A DNA stretch of 12,903 nucleotides from Actinobacteria bacterium UBA4719 (GTDB taxonomy: Bacteria; Actinomycetota; Actinomycetes; Actinomycetales; Dermatophilaceae): assembly GCA_002404345.1 (NCBI GenBank), contig DHJN01000170.1:1-12903 (forward strand), written 5' to 3'. The notes beneath the pieces were generated by a model. That model searched no databases, had not been told where the DNA came from, and worked only from the letters and a program-made list of their open reading frames with translations. A program made the position numbers and the translations under genes. Shown here piece after piece: positions 1 through 6,245 of the stretch (within the stretch, counting starts at the first letter, position 1; the number at the start of each line of letters is the position of its first letter).

Positions 1-79
1 GTCTACCGGTTCCGTCGGTGTGCGATAGCCGATCGGTGACCGGTCACCGATCGACTGGCGGACAAGGCCGCCTGTCATC

Positions 80-484
80 ATGGTGCGCATGGGTGATGCA
101 GCTGAGGACGTTGCCAGGCGCCTTTACCAGGCTGTGGCAGACGTCGACTTCGATGCGGCCGAGCGCTGTTTCGCCCCGGACGCACTGTGGCACCTTCCCG
201 GCAGGAGCCCGATCGCTGGCGACCACCGCGGGTGGGCTCAGATCCGCGACAACTTCCTGGCGAAGCTGGGACCGCTGTCCGGGGGCACCTTCCGAGCCGA
301 GCTGCTCGACGTCGCCGTTGGCGACACCTACGTCGTGGCCGTCCAGCGGGCGACCGCGTCCCGCGGCAAACACACGCTCGACATCACTGGATGCCAGCTG
401 ATCCTTGTCAGCAACGGCGCCATCCAAACCATCCGGGGCCACTACTCCGATCAGACTGCTCTCGACGCCTTCTGGGTCGAGTAA
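80..484 (+). CDS. SnoaL-like / NTF2-fold protein
   Basis: A 134-residue protein of the SnoaL-like, nuclear-transport-factor-2 fold family. These are small cone-shaped alpha+beta barrels that act as isomerases, cyclases, hydrolases or plain ligand binders; the substrate here cannot be read. Seen: an N-terminal helix pair (residues 5-33, AARRLYQAV-like pattern and AERCFAPDALWHLPG), then the family hallmark GRSPIAGDHRGWAQI at about 41-55, then the alternating strands LLDVAVGD, TYVVAVQRATA and HTLDITGCQLILV up to the closing strand near 118-122. Length is normal for a single-domain member. The start at 80 has only a weak AAGG upstream; an ATG nine bases later (89) is an equally good start. The C-terminal strand and the DALDAFW-like tail are complete, so the gene looks intact. 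It stands alone: the sequence beyond its stop is an insertion-sequence remnant and the next gene points towards it. Family assignment is firm, function unknown. Confidence 0.8.
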   Translation: MVRMGDAAEDVARRLYQAVADVDFDAAERCFAPDALWHLPGRSPIAGDHRGWAQIRDNFLAKLGPLSGGTFRAELLDVAVGDTYVVAVQRATASRGKHTLDITGCQLILVSNGAIQTIRGHYSDQTALDAFWVE

Positions 485-565
485 ACCCCCGTGCGGCTCG
501 ACCGCTAATGAACCGCCCGGCCGACGCGCCCCAGCCGCCGCGGGCCCGGAACAGAACCGCGCAGC

Positions 566-628
566 GCCAAGCAGGACATCATGCGGTGTCTCAAGAAGGC
601 CATCGCTCGCGAGATGTACCGCGAACTC
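566..628 (+). pseudogene. IS110-type transposase C-terminal remnant
   Basis: A short stretch in one frame reads DIMRCLKKAIAREMYREL. This resembles the conserved C-terminal helix found near the end of IS110-family transposases (pattern xxxRCLKRxxAREvyxxL). Only about 21 residues survive. Upstream the frame runs into unrelated proline-rich sequence, and downstream into an arbitrary tail ending near 720. No terminal structures, catalytic DEDD residues or Ser domain are present, so it cannot be active. It indicates that a mobile element once ended in the gap between the SnoaL-like gene and the membrane protein gene. The rest of 485-739 holds nothing else I can support. Assignment rests on one motif remembered from the family and is moderate. 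Confidence 0.42.
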
Positions 629-739
629 CCAACCACAACTAGTGTCGCTAGCCGCTTGACGGTCCGCAGGAGGATCGACAACCGGGACGACTGGCCGGGC
701 AACAGATCATGTTGAGCGGGCGCCGTACTGGTGGGGCTC

Positions 740-1306
740 TCACGGTTGCAGGCGGTCGAGCCCCGGAGTGTCATGGACTGCGGCAAGGAAGAGCGCGGCG
801 CCAAGGACAACCGCAACGGCATGCGGGAGTAGCACTTGCGGCATGAGATACGGCCGCCGCAACAACGCGTGGATCTCTCTTTTGGTGCGTCTGAGGGGCG
901 GGTCGGCCCGCCAGTCCTCCTTCAAAGGGTCACCCTTGAACGGCCAACTCATATCGATCCGCGGCGCTGAGGTGGTCCCCAAGTCGCCGAGGGGAACGGC
1001 GTTGATCTGGAAGGCCGCATACTCAATGTCCCGCATCCTGGAGTAGTACCGCAGTTGGTAGCCCTTCATCAGCATGTCGATGAACCAGAACGCGAGCGCC
1101 GTGGCGGCGGCGAGCGCGAACAATGCGTAATGCTGTTGCTGGAACCCCAGCCCAAGCCCGGCAAGAGAGAGCGTGACCGACCACCCCTTGACCACCATGA
1201 GACGCCCGTCGTATTCGGAGACGACGCCGAGGATGGCGTAGTACTCCTTACTGAGGTCCTCCCTGAGCGCGTTCTTTCTCGGCGTCATGTCGAGCTCATC
1301 TGCCAT
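740..1306 (-). CDS. Small membrane protein, unknown function (three predicted helices)
   Basis: A 188-residue protein I cannot place in a named family with confidence. Seen: a polar, charged N-terminus (residues 1-38 with a DLSKEYYAILGVVSEYDGRLM segment), two adjacent hydrophobic segments at about 40-56 (GWSVTLSLAGLGLGF) and 59-80 (YALFALAAATALAFWFIDML), a long hydrophilic loop (81-155) rich in aromatic and charged residues, and a third hydrophobic helix at about 157-176 near the C-terminus. The paired helices after a charged helix recall SLATT-type membrane proteins, but that is a guess. The start at 1306 (MADELDM) is chosen because GAGGTG lies about 11 nt upstream and the protein sequence before it looks like random read-through; an upstream ATG at 1399 would add 31 unlikely residues. 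No partner gene is adjacent, and its stop lies inside a GGGGCTC/GAGCCCC inverted repeat. Confidence 0.7.
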   Translation of the reverse strand: MADELDMTPRKNALREDLSKEYYAILGVVSEYDGRLMVVKGWSVTLSLAGLGLGFQQQHYALFALAAATALAFWFIDMLMKGYQLRYYSRMRDIEYAAFQINAVPLGDLGTTSAPRIDMSWPFKGDPLKEDWRADPPLRRTKREIHALLRRPYLMPQVLLPHAVAVVLGAALFLAAVHDTPGLDRLQP

Positions 1307-1458
1307 GACCCCATCGTCACCTCGTTTGTGACCTAGGTGCGGCCAACGCGCCGGTGCAAGGTTCGCGACGACTGTTAACGAGTGCAAGAACGAACGCACC
1401 TCACCTGCCGCATTAGTGCTCGAGCGCGTCGCAGTCGGGGATCGCTCATCGGTGCGCC

Positions 1459-1738
1459 TCAGTCAGACGCCAACGGCTCTGGCCATTCATTCGCTGGCAG
1501 CAGTTCTCGCAGCAATGCGGATTGATCTGAGCCAAGGATCACCTCGGTGTCGAGATTGGCTGGGTCGACTTGTCTGAGAAACTCGCGGCAACGTCCGCAG
1601 GGCGGGTAACACGTAGAGCAAGCCATTACCCTCTCGTCAAACGGCGACGATCTTGGCGATCTGGTACTCGCCGGCTGTCACCATGGCGGCGATGGCGCTG
1701 TGCTCGGCACAAAAACCGGTCCCCGAACCCCAAGCGAG
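1459..1738 (-). pseudogene. Cytidine deaminase-like gene, truncated and frameshifted
   Basis: Remains of a zinc cytidine/deoxycytidylate deaminase-like protein, which would hydrolyse cytidine-type nucleosides to uridine forms in the cytoplasm. Two parts of the active site are visible in different frames. The first, GTGFCAEHSAIAAMVTAGEY followed by QIAKIVAV, carries the C-A-E motif (zinc ligand plus proton-shuttle glutamate). The second, PPCGRCREFLRQVDPANLDT then EVILG, carries the P-C-x-x-C motif (two more zinc ligands), and the gene ends with ELLPANEWPEPLASD and a stop at 1459-1461. Between them is an in-frame TGA and at least two frame changes (about 1600-1637), and the N-terminal third is replaced by a methyltransferase fragment. 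The protein cannot be made. The bases 1400-1458 between it and the membrane protein gene show nothing recognisable. Confidence 0.72.
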
Positions 1739-1840
1739 CACGAGTCGGGCGGCAATCGGCTGAACCAAGTCAACGCCGACACCGTCGTAGGTGTCGGCAA
1801 CGCGATCGAAGAGCGCGGCCATGCGCTCACGTTGATCCAT
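1739..1840 (-). pseudogene. SAM-methyltransferase N-terminal fragment fused to the deaminase relic
   Basis: Starting at an ATG at 1840 the leftward frame reads MDQRERMAALFDRVADTYDG and then VGVDLVQPIAARLV. This is the typical first 34 residues of a UbiE/COQ5-like or methyltransferase-11-type protein, which would normally run on to the glycine-rich SAM site (LDIGCGxG). Instead the frame continues without a stop directly into the deaminase core (LAWGSGTGFCAEHS). The SAM-binding site is absent, so no methyltransferase function remains. The join is in frame but internal to both families, so it is a deletion scar and not a domain fusion; a stop closes the reading frame at 1637. Recognition rests on the N-terminal pattern only. 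Confidence 0.55.
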
Positions 1841-1844
1841 GACG

Positions 1845-1990
1845 TCACAATCCCAACAATCTGGGCAACATCTGCAGAGACGGCCCGCGCAGCAAGGGGA
1901 TCGGCAGCTGATTGTCACCAGGGACCAACTCGCGTGACTCGAGGAACACGATGAAGGCGGCGTTGGCCGGCAGCGCCCCGGGTATCGGCG
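1845..1990 (-). pseudogene. C-terminal fragment of an unidentified protein
   Basis: A leftward frame with coding-like composition reads ALPANAAFIVFLESRELVPG followed by DNQLPIPLLRGPSLQMLPRL and LGL, ending at TGA at 1845-1847, only four bases before the ATG of the methyltransferase fragment. Such tight spacing is what an ordinary operon gives, so this may be the tail of the gene that once preceded that methyltransferase. Upstream the frame degenerates and meets a stop near 1990-2000, exactly where the rightward IS21-type fragment begins. I do not recognise the family. Confidence 0.35.
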
Positions 1991-1997
1991 GCCCTGT

Positions 1998-2175
1998 TCA
2001 GGGTCGATCGTGAATGGTGTCGAGCCCCGGATACGGGAGTCATTGCAGGTGTATCCGAGCATGCCGGCGACGGTGCTCGCTGAGCGGATCGGGTGGGATC
2101 GTTCGATCCGGGTGCTGAGCGCCGGGGTGGCCGACCTGCGCCCGATGCCCCTGCCGGTCGACCCGGCGAGGCTGC
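1998..2175 (+). pseudogene. IS21-family transposase (IstA-type) fragment
   Basis: The rightward frame reads GSIVNGVEPRIRESLQVYPS, then MPATVLAERIGWDRSIRVLS and AGVADLRPMPLPVDPAR. This matches the helix-turn-helix and linker region of IstA-type transposases (pattern VEPxIRELLxxxPxMPATVIAERIGWxRSxxVLxxRVxELRPxYLPPDPAxR), which normally sits ahead of the DDE integrase core. The match breaks off after DPAR. The catalytic core, the IstB ATPase partner and the terminal repeats are all missing, so the element is dead. Its left edge coincides with the end of the leftward gene fragment near 1990, which suggests an insertion or recombination boundary there. About 100 bases of unassigned sequence separate it from the next gene. 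Confidence 0.65.
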
Positions 2176-2274
2176 CGGGCAGCGGTGTCGATGACGCTGG
2201 GAATGGGCAGCCGGAAGGACCCGCATCGGCTCGGTGTTACACGGGGATTGAGAAATCCGAGAGGAGATGTCGAC

Positions 2275-2701
2275 GTGACTGCGCCGAACGATTGGAATGC
2301 GAAGGTCATCGCCGAATTCCGGGCGAACGATGGTCGAGTGGGCGGCGCATTTGAAGGTGCCCCCATCGCTTTGGTGCATCACCGGGGACGGAGCAGCGGC
2401 CGCGATTACGTCTCTCCCATGATGTACCTGGCTGAAGAGGGTGACGCCGCGACCATCTATGTCTTCGGATCCAAGGCCGGTGCCCCTACCCACCCGGACT
2501 GGTACTACAACCTCAAGTCCGCTGGGCTGGCCTGCGTGGAAGTGGGAACCGATACCTACCAGGTGACGCTGAGCGAGCTGGAGGGTGAGGAGTGGCCGCG
2601 TTTTCGAGGAGCAGGCGCGCCGCTACCCCGGCTTCGCGAAGTACGCCGCGAAGGCGGCTGGCATCCGCACGATCCCAGTTCTCGCGCTTCGGCGCGTGTG
2701 A
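2275..2701 (+). pseudogene. Deazaflavin (F420)-dependent nitroreductase-like gene with one frameshift
   Basis: A Ddn/DUF385-family flavin-like split-barrel protein; relatives reduce nitro groups, quinones or other substrates with coenzyme F420H2. The GTG start at 2275 is chosen because GAGGAG (2261-2266) lies eight bases upstream. Seen from residue 1: a leading helix (DWNAKVIAEFRANDGRVGG), the cofactor-contact strand and loop GAPIALVHHRGRSSGRDYVSPMMY (29-51; split here as GAPIALVHHRGRSSG and RDYVSPMMY), then VFGSKAGAPTHPDWYYNL (63-80), then YQVTLSELEGEE (95-106). At 2593 the frame breaks: one extra base, or two missing, shifts reading. The proper ending is in another frame: FEEQARRYPGFAKYAAKAAG then IRTIPVLALRRV, with stop TGA at 2699-2701. 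Restored length, about 141 residues, is standard. Unrepaired, translation would run on in the wrong frame to 2865, overlapping the 3' end of the opposing gene. Probably nonfunctional, or a sequence error. Confidence 0.8.
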
Positions 2702-2766
2702 GCAAGAGCCTCGGCAGTACGTCAGCGCCCGGGGTATTGGGCTGCATGCCCCAGCTCGGTGATATC

Positions 2767-2781
2767 GCGGGAGGATCCCGC
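2767..2781. terminator. Short GC hairpin between convergent genes
   Basis: GCGGGA-gga-TCCCGC forms a perfect six-pair stem with a three-base loop in the 86-bp gap between the stops of the nitroreductase-like gene and the leftward hydrolase-glycosyltransferase gene. It could serve both directions. No T-run follows on either strand, so an intrinsic terminator is only suggested by position. Confidence 0.3.
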
Positions 2782-2787
2782 ACGGGG

Positions 2788-4950
2788 TCAGAGAAGTTCG
2801 GCGAGCATCGCGGCAGCCCGCGCGGCGCCACGGGTCTCGACGGGCAGGTACGCCACGTCTCGTGACAGCTCGTCAACGATCGCGTCGGCAAGCTGCGCCG
2901 GATCGGACACCTCGTCATAGGTCATACAGCGGCCTGCTCCGTATCGGTCGAGGCGATGCCGGACGTGGAAGTTCTGCTCGAAGTGATCCCGCAGCGGGAC
3001 GTAGATAAACGGCCTCCGGCAGGCGGTCAGCTCCATGCACGTGGTCAGACCGCCCTGGACGATGGCCAGATCGCAGGCCGCCAGCTGACGTTGCAGGTCA
3101 GGAACGTAGCCGCGAAGGCGCACACCCCGCTGCCGCGGAAGCGAGCGGTGGTCGATCCGCGGTCCCGTCACGACAAGGAAGCTCAGGTTGGGCACGAGCC
3201 GACGCACGACGGGCACTCCTTCCAGCAGACGACGAAGCAGGGGCTCTCCGACCCCCGAGCCGCCGACGGTCATGATGCACAGCAGGTCGTCATCGGCATA
3301 GCCGAGACGGCGTCGAAGCGCTGAGCGCTCTTCCTCGCTGGGCGGGTCGAAGCCCGTGACGTAGCCGGCAAAGTCGAAGTTCTGCTCGGCCCACTCCCGG
3401 ATGTCCGGCAGCCCCGGCCCGAAGGAGCGGTTCACGATGTCGTCGGGGTCGCCGACGAATATCGAGCGGTCCCGGATCCGCCGGTAGCGGGCCCGCTGCT
3501 CGATCATCTCGGCGTTGTAGTCCGCGGTCAGCGCCGCTTCCGGGCCGCCCTCGTTCATCGGCAGCCAGCCGACGAAGTCAGTCATCCAGGCAAAGCCGAA
3601 GCGTTTCAGGTTCGGGTTCTCGTGAAGGAAGTAGTCCAGGTCCCACGCCTCGTCACCGATCACGAGGTCGTAGGGCTCGGAGCCGACGAGGTCGTCGAAG
3701 ACCATGAAGTTGTTGATGAGCACCTCATCCATCCGCCGGATCGCCTGGAAGGCATGGAGGTCGTGCTCGCCCGATTCCCTCTCGATGTGGCCGGACTCGG
3801 TCGCCAGCCACGCTGAGGCGGGATGGACGCGCTCCTTGGCTGCTCCCAGAACGGTGGTCACCGGGTGCTGTGCGAGCCAGTCGATCTGCAGGTCGGGCTG
3901 CAGCGCCCGCAGTTCCTGGGCGATCGCCACGTCCCGCCGGGCATGGCCCAGCCCGATCGGTGACGAGAGGTAGAGGGCACGCTTGCGGCGGGCGCTCGCC
4001 CGCGGCCAGCGGATTTCCCGGCGGACCGGATAGATCCGATCGACGAACTGCTTGACCATCCGGTTGATGAGCACCGGGTCTCGCGCCGGAGTTCCGTGCC
4101 CGCCGCCCTCGATCAGCACCAGTGACCCTCCCGTGAGCTCCGCCAGCCGAGCACCCACGGCCTGCGAGCGGACTCGGTCCTGCGTACCGTGGACGACCAG
4201 AACCTCGCACTTCACCTGCGCGCACGCGTCCTCGACAGAGGAACGGGTCGCACCGTCGAGGCCGAGCCGCCCGGCCGTGGTGTCGGCCAGGATGACCGGC
4301 GTGATCTCGTGCCCCCAGGCGACGCAGTCCTCGATCTGCTTGGTCGAGTGCGACTCCGAGAACATCTGGCCGAAGAAGTACTCCAGGAAGTCGTCATACC
4401 CGCCCTCGAGCCAGTAGTGCTTGTTGTACTTTGCCCAGCCCCGCGTCTCCTGCAGGCGTGCGTCCCACGCGTACTTCTCGCGTCCCGGGGTGTGGATCTC
4501 GAATCCGCACGATGGTGCGATCGCCATCAGCCCGGCCACCCGGTCGGGATACCCGGCTGCGACATGGACGGCCCAGGTCGCTCCGGCGGAAAGCGCCACC
4601 AGTACCGCCCGGTCCGTCGAGGTGGCGTCCATGACCGCGATCGTGTCCGCGACGTACTGCCGATCCTCGTATGCCGCAGCGCCGGCTGGGCGGTCCGAGA
4701 GTCCCGAGCCGCGGCCGTCAAAGGTGACCACACGGAAGTGGCGGGCGAGGTACGGCACCTGGGCTTTCCAGAACCGGGACGGGACGATCGACCACGTCGG
4801 CACCAGCAGAATCGTTGGCGCGCCGGCCTTCTCGTAGACGTTGTAGGCGATGCGCACCCCGTCACGCTGGACGTAGCCGGCCAGGTCCGGGGATCGCGGC
4901 GGTTGCGGCTCGCCCCGGACCTGCCCCTGGTGCGACGTGGCACTCGGCAT
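2788..4950 (-). CDS. Alpha/beta hydrolase - GT28-like glycosyltransferase fusion protein
   Basis: A 720-residue two-domain cytoplasmic protein. Residues ~20-305 are an alpha/beta hydrolase: oxyanion region FDGRGSGLSDRP (77-88), nucleophile elbow ALSAG with Ser121, acid Asp258 in VVHGTQDRV and His285 in EGGGHGTP. The triad is complete; Ala replaces the usual first Gly of GxSxG, which is tolerated. A basic linker (WPRASARRKRA) leads to a GT-B glycosyltransferase resembling MurG/UGT enzymes: SSPIGLGHARRD (329-340) as the N-terminal acceptor-side loop, TVGGSGVGEP (about 561-570), RGYVPD (613-618) and the sugar-nucleotide loop VQGGLTTCMELTACRRPFIY (631-650). The order implies hydrolysis or deacylation coupled to sugar transfer, but donor and acceptor are unknown. 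ATG at 4950 is preferred over upstream in-frame codons, which overlap the preceding methyltransferase; GTG at 4956 is an alternative, and the ribosome site is weak. It lies 44 nt behind the methyltransferase, so they are probably co-transcribed and translated from one mRNA. Confidence 0.85.
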   Translation of the reverse strand: MPSATSHQGQVRGEPQPPRSPDLAGYVQRDGVRIAYNVYEKAGAPTILLVPTWSIVPSRFWKAQVPYLARHFRVVTFDGRGSGLSDRPAGAAAYEDRQYVADTIAVMDATSTDRAVLVALSAGATWAVHVAAGYPDRVAGLMAIAPSCGFEIHTPGREKYAWDARLQETRGWAKYNKHYWLEGGYDDFLEYFFGQMFSESHSTKQIEDCVAWGHEITPVILADTTAGRLGLDGATRSSVEDACAQVKCEVLVVHGTQDRVRSQAVGARLAELTGGSLVLIEGGGHGTPARDPVLINRMVKQFVDRIYPVRREIRWPRASARRKRALYLSSPIGLGHARRDVAIAQELRALQPDLQIDWLAQHPVTTVLGAAKERVHPASAWLATESGHIERESGEHDLHAFQAIRRMDEVLINNFMVFDDLVGSEPYDLVIGDEAWDLDYFLHENPNLKRFGFAWMTDFVGWLPMNEGGPEAALTADYNAEMIEQRARYRRIRDRSIFVGDPDDIVNRSFGPGLPDIREWAEQNFDFAGYVTGFDPPSEEERSALRRRLGYADDDLLCIMTVGGSGVGEPLLRRLLEGVPVVRRLVPNLSFLVVTGPRIDHRSLPRQRGVRLRGYVPDLQRQLAACDLAIVQGGLTTCMELTACRRPFIYVPLRDHFEQNFHVRHRLDRYGAGRCMTYDEVSDPAQLADAIVDELSRDVAYLPVETRGAARAAAMLAELL

Positions 4951-4994
4951 CTTCACAGTGTCTCTCGTCCGGTCGTCATCGTCACGGATCGCCG

Positions 4995-6074
4995 CTACGG
5001 ACGCGCTTCGAGGACCTGGTTGAACGGGGTCTCGGCTACCCGGCCGAACCGGGTGAAGCCACCGGCCGTTGTCACGTCGTGGATGCGTGCGGGGCCGGCC
5101 TGGGTGCCCAGGGCCAGCCCGACATCCTGTGACAGGGAGGCGGGCGTGCACAGCAGCGTCGAGAACCCGTAGTAGGCGCGGCCGACAGGGTTGAGGTTGT
5201 CCTCGATGTGGTCGCCGGCCATCGGCTCGACGATCATCCAGGTCCCGTCTGCGGCAACCGCGGCGCGTACGTGGCGGGCCGCGCCGACCGGGTCGCCCAT
5301 GTCGTGCAGGCAGTCGAACATCGTCACGAGGTCGAAGCCACTGCCCGAGAACGCGTTGGCCGCAGCGACCTCGAACCGGACCCTGTCACTCACCCCCGCG
5401 TCGGCTGCCCGACTGGTGGCGGTCGCGATCGACTCAGGGTGGTAGTCCGATCCGACGAAGGTCGAGTTGGGGAACGCCTGGGCCATCAGGATGGTCGAGG
5501 CGCCGTGACCGCAGCCGACATCGGCGACGGTGGCGCCGCGCTGCAGCTTGTCGACCACCCCGTCGAGGGCGGGAAGCCAGGACTCGACGAGGTTGGCGTG
5601 GTAGCTGGGCCGGAAGAAGCGCTCGCAGCCGATGTGCACATCGGAGACGTGCTCGTGCCAGCCGAAGCCGGCTCCGCTGCGGGCAGCGGACAGGAGGTTG
5701 TCCGCGTCACGCACGGTCCCGAGGGCTAACTGGAAGAAGCCTGGCAGGAAGGCCGGGCTGTCCTCCATAGTGAGGGCCGCGGCCTGCTCGGGTGGGAGCG
5801 TATAGCGGGTGCTCGCCGGGTCGTAGGTGAGGTACTCACCCGCCGCCTGTGCGTTGAGCCACTCGCGGGCATAGGGCAGTGCCGTGCCGCTGCTCTCGGC
5901 CAGCTCGGCGGAGGTGAGCGGTCCTTTGTCAGCCAGGATGCGGTAGTAGCCGAGTTTGTCCCCCATGACGACCAGTGCCGCGTTGAGCGTGGCACCGACC
6001 TCGTCGACCGCACGGAAGACGAAATCCATGAGCTTGTCGCCGTCGACCGTGATGGAGTCTGTTGTGGTGGTCAT
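4995..6074 (-). CDS. SAM-dependent methyltransferase with winged-helix N-domain (Rv2258c-like)
   Basis: A 359-residue class I methyltransferase of the Rv2258c-like group, which joins an N-terminal winged-helix/dimerisation domain (about 15-100; VMGDKLGYYRIL, TSAELAESSGTALPYAREWL) to a Rossmann SAM-binding domain. Visible motifs: motif I VADVGCGHGAS (183-193), acidic residue after strand 2 in FVGSDYHPES (206-215, Asp210), FDCLHDMGDP (253-262) at the motif IV position, and IVEPMAGDHIEDNLNPVGRA (281-300), typical of the group. Length is normal and the C-terminus (FNQVLEARP) complete. Start ATG 6074 is firm: AAGGAGA sits six bases upstream. It is the first gene of a leftward pair with the hydrolase-glycosyltransferase and diverges from the LAL regulator. 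The acceptor molecule is not known; small-molecule O-, N- or C-methylation is the usual inference. Upstream repeats of GGGTAAC suggest specific regulation. Confidence 0.9.
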   Translation of the reverse strand: MTTTTDSITVDGDKLMDFVFRAVDEVGATLNAALVVMGDKLGYYRILADKGPLTSAELAESSGTALPYAREWLNAQAAGEYLTYDPASTRYTLPPEQAAALTMEDSPAFLPGFFQLALGTVRDADNLLSAARSGAGFGWHEHVSDVHIGCERFFRPSYHANLVESWLPALDGVVDKLQRGATVADVGCGHGASTILMAQAFPNSTFVGSDYHPESIATATSRAADAGVSDRVRFEVAAANAFSGSGFDLVTMFDCLHDMGDPVGAARHVRAAVAADGTWMIVEPMAGDHIEDNLNPVGRAYYGFSTLLCTPASLSQDVGLALGTQAGPARIHDVTTAGGFTRFGRVAETPFNQVLEARP

Positions 6075-6245
6075 TCCGAATCTCCTTATAACAATGGGTA
6101 ACTCGAGGGGTAACCCGAGCTGTTGCGTCGGGTAACAAGACGCTAGGAGGGCCGATGGCCCGGCCGCATCAGGTGCCCCCCCTAGTTGTGCGCGGGCTAT
6201 GGTTCCCGAGCTGGCCCATTTGGGGGGCGCGGTCCCTAGACTCGA
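6075..6245. promoter_or_regulatory. Divergent regulatory region with GGGTAAC direct repeats
   Basis: The 171-bp spacer between the leftward methyltransferase and the rightward LAL regulator must hold both promoters. It contains three exact direct repeats GGGTAAC at 6096-6102, 6108-6114 and 6130-6136, start-to-start distances 12 and 22 bp, close to one and two turns of B-DNA, all within about 60 bp of the methyltransferase start. Further right are an inverted pair GCCCCCC (6175-6181) / GGGGGGC (6222-6228), a small GGGCC-gat-GGCCC hairpin (6149-6161), and two CCCTAG copies (6180-6185, 6234-6239). TAGACT at 6237-6242 fits a -10 (TANNNT) for the regulator, only a few bases from its start, so that transcript may be leaderless. 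No convincing -35 was found for either direction. The GGGTAAC set is best read as an operator, perhaps for the adjacent regulator. Confidence 0.5.

Noticed and set aside
733..764. Inverted repeat GGGGCTC / GAGCCCC at the end of the membrane protein gene, as a terminator
   Set aside because: Arms are only seven bases with an 18-base loop, the repeat overlaps the last codons, and no T-run follows; position alone is not enough.
4951..5151. N-terminal extension of 67 residues on the hydrolase-glycosyltransferase frame
   Set aside because: It overlaps the end of the preceding methyltransferase gene, is arginine/proline-rich read-through in character, and has no domain match; ATG 4950 gives a normal hydrolase start.
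4189..5172. 327-residue rightward frame opposite the hydrolase-glycosyltransferase gene
   Set aside because: Antisense shadow; no motif, and its translation follows the complement of the conserved hydrolase residues.
6175..6228. GCCCCCC / GGGGGGC inverted repeat as a separate terminator or operator
   Set aside because: Homopolymeric G/C arms with a 40-base loop arise easily at this base composition; kept only as a note within the divergent regulatory region.
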